From positions 42,731,282 through 42,795,281 of the forward strand of contig OZ018409.1 in assembly GCA_963969595.1 (NCBI GenBank): a DNA stretch of 64,000 bases, read 5' to 3'. The stretch is from Neckera pumila (Eukaryota > Streptophyta > Bryopsida > Hypnales > Neckeraceae). A program made the translations under genes and the position numbers. The notes under the pieces were generated by a model, which did not search any database, was not told the DNA's origin, and saw nothing but the letters and a program-made list of their open reading frames with translations. Below are positions 11,642 through 21,197 of this stretch, piece after piece. Each line of letters opens with the position of its first letter. Position 1 is the stretch's first letter.

Positions 11642-11943
11642 TACCCACCTATAATTGATACCCGCGTTTGTGGGGATAACCAGGCGATCGTAGGATTCTC
11701 TGGATCTAGCGTAGGGAAATGGTAAGTCAAGTTAACTTCTGTTTGAAGCCACCGGCGCGCGGGCACGGCTGGTTGTTGGGCCACGCTGGCTGGCCCATTT
11801 GACGTACGTGGCAGAGAATTGAGGAAAATGCGGTGCTGCAGTTTCCCAGACATTCGTGTGGTGGGAGTGGGCTTTGAAAGGCTGAGGCGGTAAACTATTG
11901 CGGCAAATTGCTTGGAACGAATTTTCTGGGATTTCTCAACCAT
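11086..11943 (-). CDS. Hypothetical protein with ~25 LRGF repeats (uncertain)
   Basis: A minus-strand frame starts at a true ATG (11941-11943) and runs 285 codons. The first approximately 155 residues are non-repetitive and end in a Pro/Gly-rich stretch. They are followed by about 25 copies of Leu-Arg-Gly-Phe and a short tail. I recognise no domain. In this frame the repeat-unit variants (TTT/TTC) are also synonymous, so synonymy does not pick the strand. The ATG start and the open, non-repetitive 155 codons make this a slightly better candidate than the plus strand. It could equally be chance openness in a GC-rich island. No TATA box or splice sites were identified. Confidence 0.3.
   Translation of the reverse strand: MVEKSQKIRSKQFAAIVYRLSLSKPTPTTRMSGKLQHRIFLNSLPRTSNGPASVAQQPAVPARRWLQTEVNLTYHFPTLDPENPTIAWLSPQTRVSIIGGYQPSEVTVACSGRPLTTLTLSSICCGKRAPVFTRTLRTLPACIRQGDSLGTPFPLGANTTRSCGEWGRRGPSLRGFLRGFLRGFLRGFLRGFLRGFLRGFLRGFLRGFLRGFLRGFLRGFLRGFLRGFLRGFLRGFLRGFLRGFLRGFLRGFLRGFLRGFLRGFLRGFLRGFWFVFFRLRFGETG
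11130..11427. repeat. 12-bp minisatellite, about 25 copies
   Basis: The unit is ACCACGCAGAAA repeated head to tail with almost no length variation. The only common variant is A to G at one position (CAGAAA versus CAGGAA), mostly in the first two and the last four units. Homogeneous middle units and variant edge units are the usual picture for a minisatellite expanding in its centre. Confidence 0.95.
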
Positions 11944-12119
11944 CAGTCATTGTGTCATTTGTGTAAGTGGGGAGAAAATTTGCAGGACGCTACAGTAGAC
12001 CTGTCCACGAAGTGGGACATGTAGGGTGAATTTTCTGGAAAAAAAACAGGAATTTTTAATTTATCACACCTGTTAAAATTTGCGAATTTTGAATTACACT
12101 ACAAGAAAAAGGCTCCAAA
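11944..12119. other. Spacer with an isolated CACTA terminus
   Basis: CACTACAAGAAAAAGGCTCC at 12097-12116 looks like a CACTA terminus lying 23 bp outside the better-supported left end at 12120. It may be a remnant of a second element or a duplicated end. Nothing else is recognised here. Confidence 0.45.
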
Positions 12120-12604
12120 CACTCCAAGAAAAAGGGGTGTTTTATGTATAGTCCTAGTAGACAGTATAGTCTTACATCACAGAGTTTAGAACTTGCAGAT
12201 TGTCAACAATTATCATGTGGTTATCGTTATTTCATGGGTTTGCATACAATTTAGCGCATCATTGCGATGCATTACTTTACGATTTATGGCATTGTTACAA
12301 TGTATATCTTTCAGTTGCAAGTAATGCATTGTTACGATGCAATAAATTGTAAAGCAATGCATCGTAATGATGCAATAAATTGTATATTAACGTGCAAATC
12401 ATGAAACAATGATAACCACATGATAATTGTTGACAAACCGCAAGTTCTACACTTTGTGATGTATAAATAATGACCTTTTTTTAGGAGATTTTTAGTAGAA
12501 TCTTACTAAAAATTTATGTGTTTTTAGTAAAATTTTACTACAAATCTCCTAAAAAGGTCATTACTTATAGGACTATACTTAAAACACATTTTTTTCATGT
12601 AATG
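12120..12604. mobile_element. CACTA-type MITE with inner palindrome
   Basis: The left end CACTCCAAGAAAAAGGGGTG and the right end ATTTTTTTCATGTAATG are inverted relatives. Both are followed inward by GTTTTA(A)GTATAGTCCTA and by a stretch containing AAGGTCATTACTTA. A 3-bp AAA duplication flanks it (12117-12119 and 12605-12607). The centre is a palindrome of about 230 bp whose arms start CAACAATTATCATGTGGTTA. The element is related to the MITEs at 31.2 and 31.35 kb, which share GTATAGTCCTA and the TTTTAGTAAAATTTTACT phrases. Confidence 0.7.
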
Positions 12605-14527
12605 AAATTAGCAGGGATAGAGGTAGGAGTTGGTGGTGAAGAACATAGATTTAACACAACACAAAGTAGGGGGCATTTTCTTTTACAATTCACAATTCAC
12701 TCTTTAAAGCCCACTTCGTGCGACAGGCTTAACGTCCTACAAAAAATTTAAGTCAATTGAACCTTCAATTAGATTCTCTCTAGAATCAAATAATGGATGG
12801 CCGGGGGGAATTGACTTCTTTGCTTGTCCCCAATTTATCCCTAAAGAAAACACAAGAACTATTTATTTGGCACACATCATAAAATTTGGAAATTTTGAAT
12901 TCATATTTGCAAATAGAGACCCCAAATTAGATAGGCCAAAGTTGTGTAGATTAATCAAATACAAAATAGGAGGTATTTTTTTTTAATATGCATTTTTGGA
13001 AAAAGATTAGGGACTTTGTGAGGATGAGCAAGGGGGGCGGTTCACCTTGGCCTTGATATGCTTCAATTATTTCCTGCATTTTATTTGAATTAATTAGTAG
13101 TTTTTTTGAAGCATAGAATGCGTGATAGAACGGTAATTTGTTTAAGGTTCTTGCTGTGAATCTACAATTTGGAAAATTGAACAAGTCCATTTGTAACTAG
13201 CTGTTGGTTCTTGTTGTACCTTGTACTCAATTATTCTAGACTTTCAACTATCATAGACTTTTGTTCTTGTAGGATGTTTCTACAAATCATTTGTATAAAG
13301 CTAATGTTGTCACTAATATTACTATTGATCCTACTTATTATAAAATGTAATTATCATAATTATTGAATCCTATAGGTACTTGAAAGAGGATTTGAACACA
13401 CTTTGGCATGCATTATTTAGAAATCATACAAATAAGTTGTAAAATTTCAAAGTATTGTCTCTAGGTTTACATACCAAAGACCAATATTAGGTTGTAATAA
13501 ACTATTTGATATTCAGATTATGTACATTTTATGTAACTAGTATTTAGAAAAAATTTCAAGGCTTTAGAAGGGCTTTGAAATTGAATATTTATTTGAATTT
13601 GTTAGTTTGCAACTAATCTGAAGGGATATATTTCACTTGTTTCCCATATAACTTTCAAAGTTGAATGAAATTATAATCAACTTCAAATTAATAAATCTTT
13701 TATTCTATGTTTTCAATGTTTGAACAGCTTCAAAAGTTGAGTTCTAAGGGGGGCAATTTAGTCTATCCAGAGTAGCATGATGTATTCATTGATTATTAAT
13801 TATACTTATTTATTGGAAGTCTAAAGAAAAACATAATATGACTATTTGAATTGGACTTAAAAGGAAATCTCTATTATATTGGAGAAACTCATCTACTCAT
13901 CATAGAATGATTTGGAAATTTATCAAAGGTTATGCTGTAAGTATAGGTATGTACGAACATTGAACTATATTATTTTACATAAACATTGTTCAAAGTATGG
14001 TAATAACAAGGCATATTTTATTTTCAATGTTAGCCTTGTTGACCATTGAAAAAGGATTTCCAACGCATCTAAAATACAAGATCAATGTAGAAAAAATCTA
14101 GTGAAAAAATCTATAAAATTTATATTTGAAGTTAAAAAAAATAGAGAAGCACTACAAGAACCAAGATGTCCAAACCAAGATTTCCTATTCAACTGTCCAA
14201 ATTGACATACATGTATTACTTTTCCTATTGAATTGGACACTGATTTTGTAGTAATGAAAATCAACTGAGAATGGAAATTGAAGGAAATAGCTGGTAAAAA
14301 TAACAAAATATCCCAAACACTCTACAGAGTCCACATATTTTGAATAGTAGAGTTAATTGTAAAGGTTGTCCCTAGTTGTAACAGTGGTGGTAGAGGAAAG
14401 TTTAACTAATAATAGGACAAAAAAAACCCAACACCAAATTCCATCAACTCCAATTTGGGTGCTTCAAGGAGTTTGGTCTTGCATTTTTTTAAACTTCGGC
14501 TTCTAGTCTAGCAGTGCACACATTGTT
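12605..14527. other. AT-rich intergenic stretch, possible tiny CACTA remnant
   Basis: No supportable gene. At 14150-14253 a CACTACAAGAACCAAGATGT left end faces a right end GGACACTGATTTTGTAGTA, which resembles a 104-bp CACTA MITE. The 3-bp flanks (AAG versus ATG) do not match, so I do not call it separately. Confidence 0.45.
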
Positions 14528-15662
14528 CAGTAGAACCTCTCTTAGTGCATCCTTTGTTAGTGCATAATATGCACTAAAAGAGTTATTAGGGTAGGCCCAA
14601 TTTCAAGGATTTTTTTTGGAAAGTAGTGTGGTTAGATGCCATATTAGTTAGTGGCCATTACTGCACTTCTCCAAATTACATAAACTTCTCTTTATCCCTA
14701 AGGGCCCAAGGCCATTTTTCTGCCAAAAACCACTCAAAACTGCCATTTCTATAGCAAAGAGCAAAATGTGTTTTTTGCATATTTAACCTTAGGATCTTGT
14801 ACTACACTAGTAAGAATGTGTGGAAGAAATTTTAGAAACTTTGACCATATAGATTGCAAGATATTTGCATTTAAAGTGAAGGAACCAAATTTTTTTGCAC
14901 CTTGTTCAACTACATTTTTTGGCTTTGAACCTTTTTAACTTAAAATTTTTTGCTCTAATGATTTTGAATTTCTAATTTTATATGATGAATAATCGAGTTG
15001 AGAATCTAGGAAAAAAAATTCAAAAAAGAAACACTTAATCTTCACTCATTAAAAATTTGTTAAGTAGAAGTAGGTTTAAGATTGAAGGAAAAATGAAATC
15101 ATTAATAGCTCTAAGATAGGGTTGAAATATACTAATCTCAATGGTGAGATTGTTCTAGCAAGAAATCCTAACCTTATGCAACTTTTTTCTTTTTTAAATT
15201 GTTAAAATTGAGTTCAGAAATGAATCCTAGAAGTTATTTTTTCAAGAAAATGCTCTAATTGCCCAAAAAATAAGATTGTCCATAACTTTTGCATAACAAA
15301 TCCAAATGGAATGAGTCAAAGCTTCCCATATAGATGAAAATAAAATCTATGTGAATTTTTTTCTTAAAATTTTTTAAAATTTAAATTTAAAGTTTTTGTG
15401 AGTTTTTTTTTTCTGCCTGCCAAACTAAAATTTGGAGTTTTTGTACCATAACTTTTGCTACCGGGCACCAATTGAAATAAAAATTACATTTTCGGAAAGC
15501 TAATGTGATTCTCTATCTTCCCAAAAAAAAAATTCAGAAAATTACAACAAATATTGAGACCATAAGAGCCTGCCCGAAATCCATTTTGTCCCTTGAGGGG
15601 ACAATGGGCCTTTAGGGGTTAATGCATAGTCCCAACATTATGCACCAAGAGAGGTTCTACTG
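14528..15662. mobile_element. pogo/Tc1-mariner-like MITE (TA target), split by a TTAA element
   Basis: Terminal inverted repeats are CAGTAGAACCTCTCTTAGTG at the left and CACCAAGAGAGGTTCTACTG at the right (15643-15662), with one mismatch. The right flank is TA and the left flank is TT, consistent with a decayed TA duplication. CAGTARAACCTCT termini with TA duplication are typical of pogo-type MITEs of the Emigrant kind. A 931-bp TTAA element sits inside, leaving an original MITE of about 204 bp with no coding capacity. Confidence 0.75.
14692..15622. mobile_element. TTAA-flanked piggyBac-like MITE, family 1 (copy B, nested)
   Basis: The right flank is TTAA (15619-15622) and the left is TTAT (14692-14695), one change from TTAA. 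Termini are CCCTAAGGGCCCAAGGCC and GGGCCTTTAGGGG. The interior parallels copy D closely, including CAAAAACCACTCAAAACTGC, GGATCTTGTACT and ATGAGTCAAAGCTTCCCATA. It is inserted inside the pogo-like MITE, giving a relative age: MITE first, TTAA element second. Confidence 0.8.
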
Positions 15663-18600
15663 TACAATTAACTTATTATATGAATAAACTATGAATTTCA
15701 AAGTGTTGATTGTGAGTGTATTCAAAGTGTGTCGGTGCTTTTTTAAGCGCTGATAATTATACGGTTTCAATACTAGGTATATCCGTATGTGCAGTTCATC
15801 AGTTCCTCAGAATGGTCATTATGTCATTTACTTGATTTGAAAGCGGAATAATCCAGAAACCCTGGTCCAGAAAGCAGTCATAAGTACGTAGACAAAGCTG
15901 GAGACCAGGAGAAAGCTGTAACTTCACTCAATTGGAAGTCATACAGAGTGAAAAGCAGTCAGAAAAAAGAACCCCAGTAAGTTGCTTCCGAAGACGACAG
16001 TAATAGGGACCTCGATTTGACTGTCCAAGTTCTGTCCAAGTTCTGCTCACTTCTGTGTCGATCAGATCATCGAGAGAGGAAGATAAGTCGGTGGTGAAGC
16101 TACGTTCTGGAGTAAGTTAATCTAAGAAAATGGTCTCTTTAAAAACTGTTAGACTCGATCTCAAGTCTCATACATGTACGCACCCTGCAAGAGCCTCATT
16201 GCCATAGTTGTCATGAAATGCAACTGGGATTTTGAGGTTCCTTCGTTGCACTTACTAGGAGAAGAGTTGGGATCGAATTGAATGAGTGAATGACACCCTT
16301 AGCTTAAGAATGACACCCAAATGGTTAAAATGACGGTTAAGCGCGCAGTGTGGGTGATGTAAGTTCTATTCAAAAGAACACCGTAAGTGTCGTTGAAATC
16401 ATGGATGACTCTCACTTTTGGGTCGCCATTTTTACCCCACCTTTCTACTTTTGACGAAATGTACGTCATTGCAGTTTGAAGCGACTCCAATTCATCAGTT
16501 GAAGTGGCAGTGCATTTGCTTCACCAACAATAGTTTGTCTTGATAATGTCGATTACGTTAACGTGGAATGTTCAACTACTTTGGCACTTTCAAGCCGCGC
16601 AGTTTGAAACATACTGTATACCTACACTTGTGAGCTAGTTGTACAGCTTTATGTAGATGTGTGGCACTATTCTTGACTCCAGAATTGCGCCATTTTTACG
16701 AAATTGATGATTTTCCTACTTGGCACATTAACTTACCCAACTGAAACGAACCTCTCAAATTCCAGAATTCAATTGCATAGATAAGTGCATTTCATTTCAA
16801 GTCCGTATTTTTGAAATACTCGAACGTACACTCGAATTGAACACTCGACCTGAACGTCAAGTTCTGAAAATGACGAAATTTAAAGAGATTGGCACTTCCA
16901 GGCGCGCCCTTGTCTGAATTAAAACACTATAATACCAGTCCGATCCTAGTTTCTAGAGCTCGGATCACTTGAATGTCACCATTTTTCTGAAGCACGTTTC
17001 TTTTTATTAGAGAAATGAGAGAAATTAAATGTGAATTTCTACCAAATTTAATTCAATAAATAAATACGAGGTGTAGAACTCTCAGTATGTTGTTTCTGAC
17101 ACATAGAGGTATATATTTCTTAATTGATATGAAACAACAGACTGGGCAAAATGGGTCTGATATAACTTCCGTCCTTGCGATTTTCTGAATGACTGAATCT
17201 CTTGAAAATACACTTTCTGTATGACTTCATGAGTGAAAAATTCATTGACCCTGCACACCCTGGTCACAGTGGTCAGTAGTTCTTGTCTGAATCTAGCTAT
17301 GTACAGTATCTTGCACCTCAGGATAAATTTCTTTTAAAATGGCGATATTCATCAAGTCAAAAAGCGTGATATGTATCTCAACAAAGGTCTAATTTCAGGC
17401 CACAAAGTACGATTTGTATAGATTTTGGGTTCAGGCAGCACGTCCTGAACCGCGCCAAACTTATGGAGTACAGCCATCTTCACGAACTGATTGACGTACC
17501 TGAGACTGTTTTTGATACAGTCTGAAGTTGCTAAATTTACTTTCAGCTGAATCCGAACATGTTGGTTTCATGTCCAATAATTAATTAATTCCTTTGAACA
17601 CGTTGAGTATACTTGTTGCAATGAAAACAAGCTTTTCTACAATTAGTATTTGCACGTTTAGAAACGTTTAGAAACGTATTTTCACATCTCTTTCGAAAAC
17701 GTAACAGAATAGGGACAACCTCATATACATTCAATTACCGTATTCAATTACCGTAAAATCTGAGTAAATCTAATCGGAACGTACAGTTTCAGTCACGAAG
17801 TTGAAATCTCAAATCTATACCAGTTCAGTCTAGTTTCAGATCGAGCCCTGAGCCCTGGCACTTGAAACACTTCATTTTAATGATTTAGTATGATCATGTG
17901 AGGTATAAGTTTTCATTGCTTTACATATATTTTGTAAGAGTTAGCGGTTTAGCCTACCTTTCTTTTCTTTCAAAATTTCTAGAGATTGGCACATTTCCAA
18001 TGCCCTTAATAATTAGGAACCTCAAATCTACCGCCAATGTAACAAATTTGACGTTTTTCAGAGTCTCCATTAATAATGTTGCAATTTTGGGGCAGTTTTC
18101 AAGGCAGGGAATACGACTGTGGCAGTCCTAGTTTCAATTTTGAATTCTTTTACAGTTGCGTGTCACTGACGATTTTGGAACACTGAAGTGCCCCAATAGA
18201 AAGAAATTATAATTTATTATTTGAAACGTCAACTTCGTTAAATTGGTGGTATTCCATGCGTCATTTTGACATTTGCATTAATGAGTTTGTTAATTACGCA
18301 GACAGATATTCAAATTGTATTTCATCGCAACATTGTGCACGTGTTAACTTGGTAAGTAAGAATTCCACCCCATTCTCCCTCCCGTCTCGCTAAACCATAT
18401 CTATGGAATGTGCTAGCACACCATTTTAAAGAAATTGGCGTTTTGACCCTTTGAAACACTTCGGACATGACGATGTTAAGCAGGGTTGGACCTTTCGTTG
18501 CGATTGCAGTTACAAATTAAAACAGCACGCTGGCGGGATCAATGGAGCAAGATTTAAGTTCTCATGTCCTCCGGTAGCTGCACCTCTTACAAAATAAAAG

Positions 18601-20400
18601 GCAAAACGTGCTGGGGCCAGAGGTGCGGATGGTGTATATATTGTATCTCACCTGATCGAGAAACATATTCGGATTCATTGTATAATTCGCAATTTGTTTA
18701 TTGTACGAGCTACTCGATCGTTTGGGCCGCCCTTATGGGGCTGGAGCAGTTCAGGACGCCCGTTTGGAATTGGATTAACATCAACTTCGTTAAGTTGGCC
18801 GTTGGCGATACTAAGCAAGCCAAAAAATGTAACATTTACCTCACAATGGTCTAATTTCAGGCCACAAACCAGGACAAGTATAGATTTTGGTTACAGGCGG
18901 CGTGGCCTGAAATACGCCAAAGAAATGGAATATCACCAATTTAACGAAATTAAAGTTGATTACACATTTCTTGGATTTCTGAGCTCCAGGTTCATTTTCA
19001 GAATGCAGATGGGGCTACAAAACCTGTCTCGATCAGCGTTGCAAGTCCAAAACTTCCATCACTTGACCGTCATAGTTTGGTACTAACTGATATTGAAATG
19101 TTCTCAATTATCCTCTAGATCTGATCGATGCGTATCAGTAATCACCCAGCAAGCTAGCTAGTTGCATATACAAGTGAGGGTGATCGCAAATAACGGGCCA
19201 AGCATGTCCACATACCAACTGCTGGCGTCCAAGTATATTATGTTCGTGATATGCTTCACTCGTTAAGTGCGAGTCTAAATCAGAAAATGTCACGGCAAGT
19301 TCATCCATCAGTTGAAAATCGAGATGAAGGCGAGGACAAAATCGAGATAAAGGCGAAATTAAAACTCGAAACTGTTGGCGGACTTGTGACTGAGGCTTCG
19401 CTGATTAAACAAGCTTGCCGGCCCCAGTTGTGCTTGATGCACCCCTCCCATCATTTGCAAGTGAGGTCTTATCAATTTCGATAAACTGGCGGAATCTCAT
19501 GACTTTGGGACTCTTCTGGGCTTCGAGACTTCATGGTTTGAAACTTAAATTATCTATTCCAATTTTTTCCTAGTTTGCCTAATTTTTTAGAAGTTTAATT
19601 GTGCGGATGAATGGAGCAGTTTTGACTCCTAGAATCGAGCCAATTTAACCAAATAGACTTTAGAAAGTATAGTGCTGACTGCGATGCCGGCTTTGCATGG
19701 ATGTCCTATTCAGTCTATCTTTCCAGACCTTTTCAGCTTCCTCTCACGCTCTCAGATGTGGCTAGATCGACGATGCGCCAGCACAACTTATCGTTTCTAC
19801 TTCTGGCACTTCCGAAGGCCCACGTAGGGGCGCACTCGCTTGGTACCCTCACGGCCGTCTTGCCATTAAAAAGTTTTAGGGCAGACGAAATCTCAGGGCG
19901 CATGGTTCTCGTCCTTCCTTATCTGCAACTGGTCGTGGAGTACAAGTGATTTGAAATTTAATTTGTTTGAAAATGAGTCAGAACACTAGCGCAAACTTGA
20001 ATCTTGAATATTCAATTTTAGTTTAAGACTGAGAGATGGTTTAGGGTGAAATTAGAGCGCCAAAATTGTGGAATTCTCCGCTCTAAAAACTAGGATCGGC
20101 GTTGATTGCCGTTCAGCACGCCCACCTTGAAAATGTACCAAAGCTGGGTGCCAAAGTCCCGAATTTCCTCCAATTCGAGTATGTGAGCTAATATGTCAAA
20201 TGTCATTGAATATACTAAACGTCTATTTCTTGAAATTGGGCAATATTCGATAACCTTGGCGCGGTTCAGGCCGCGCGGCCTGGAACCAAGATTTACACCT
20301 GTCCTGGCTTGTTTGTGGCCTGAAATTAGATCTTTCTGCAGTTATGTGTCACCACTGTAACGAAATTCACGTTACTAGTTGGAGAGCCGGCTACCGGAAG
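15663..20400. repeat. GC-richer patchwork of an interspersed repeat ('R' family), no clear gene
   Basis: A segment containing GTCTAATTTCAGGCCACAAA followed by 'tagattttggttcaggc(g/a)g...cctgaa..cgccaa' occurs at about 17340-17475 and 18785-18925 (plus). It also occurs inverted at about 20240-20370. Around these lie recurring edges of the type AAATTTCGTTAAAATGGCG (for example 17325, 18229 and 18782). The same edge forms a complete 326-bp element at 22304-22629. Open frames such as 16299-16490 (minus), 18564-18854 and 19701-19949 have no recognisable domain and partly overlap the repeat. I therefore annotate the tract as repeat-derived and not as genes. Confidence 0.55.
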
Positions 20401-20918
20401 CTAGATTAGCAAAACAGAGATGCGAATTTATAAAAGTAGTGGCCTGGGCCTTGGTTGATTAGCACGGACGATAGTACTAAAAGAACTGCATTTAGTAAGA
20501 ATCTGCCGCACAGGCAAATAACCGTGAAGAACATATTGACAGTCAGGGTCACTTATAATCGATTATAATAATATGAACAGCACTTCCATCGTTCAGTAAC
20601 TTTGTCCTAGGTCTTCGATGTGGGTTCCGTTCCGAAGTGAGGCAGGTTTGAATAATGCTCACTTCTCATTGAGCCATATGCAGGATTCAAACATAATAGG
20701 TGGATGGCATGCGACATTATGGATGCAATTTCAGCTGTTCAAAAGAAAGTGGCCCACATTAGCTTTCATACTTAGACGTCAGATATACTACGGACCTAGC
20801 TGGTTTGCTTGACCAGGACGAGTGAAGCCACATTGACCAGGACACACTCACTCCACACACTCTCATCGATCGAGATCAATGATCAGAAAGAGTTAATCAG
20901 AACAACCGATGTCATTAG
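20400..20918. other. 3' flank of the first gene unit, nothing defined
   Basis: Unique-looking sequence between the R-repeat patchwork and the conserved 3' UTR block. A 64-codon frame (20618-20812) has no recognisable feature. Confidence 0.4.
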
Positions 20919-21197
20919 TTTATTGCAAGTCTTGTGCATTGTGGTACCCACATCCACACGTACAGTGGTGATCAGCAGACGCTACATTGGCCGAACAAGC
21001 CTTCAAGTGCCGTCACGAACTATTTGGAAGATCGAGAGAATGTGAAGCAACTTGACTAATTTAAATACAAAAGACTTGCGATAGTGCAATACCTCAATTC
21101 CTTCAAGGCTACATCGATCTCTTATTGCTTGAGTTCCCGTATAAATGGCCTGTCATTGTATTGCTTGAAAATACTCAGGCGAAGGAAACTATATTCT
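20825..21197 (-). promoter_or_regulatory. 3' UTR with AATAAA signal, minus-strand gene copy 1
   Basis: AATAAA on the minus strand lies at 20919-20924, about 275 nt beyond the stop codon at 21198. The surrounding block (about 20825-21050) is strongly conserved in the other two gene copies, where AATAAA is also kept (43623-43628 and 62457-62462). A plus-strand frame of about 55 codons is also open across the block in all three copies, so an antisense small ORF cannot be excluded. UTR is the simpler reading. Confidence 0.6.

Noticed and set aside
14150..14253. Possible 104-bp CACTA MITE
   Set aside because: The ends are only partly inverted and the 3-bp flanks (AAG and ATG) do not match.
16299..16490. 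Minus-strand 63-codon frame with a protein-like look
   Set aside because: It includes a CGTTAAAATGACG edge of the repeat patchwork and has no homologue in the window; evidence too thin.
18564..19086. Two overlapping plus-strand frames of 96 and 130 codons
   Set aside because: They run through the interspersed R repeat and are not conserved in its other copies.
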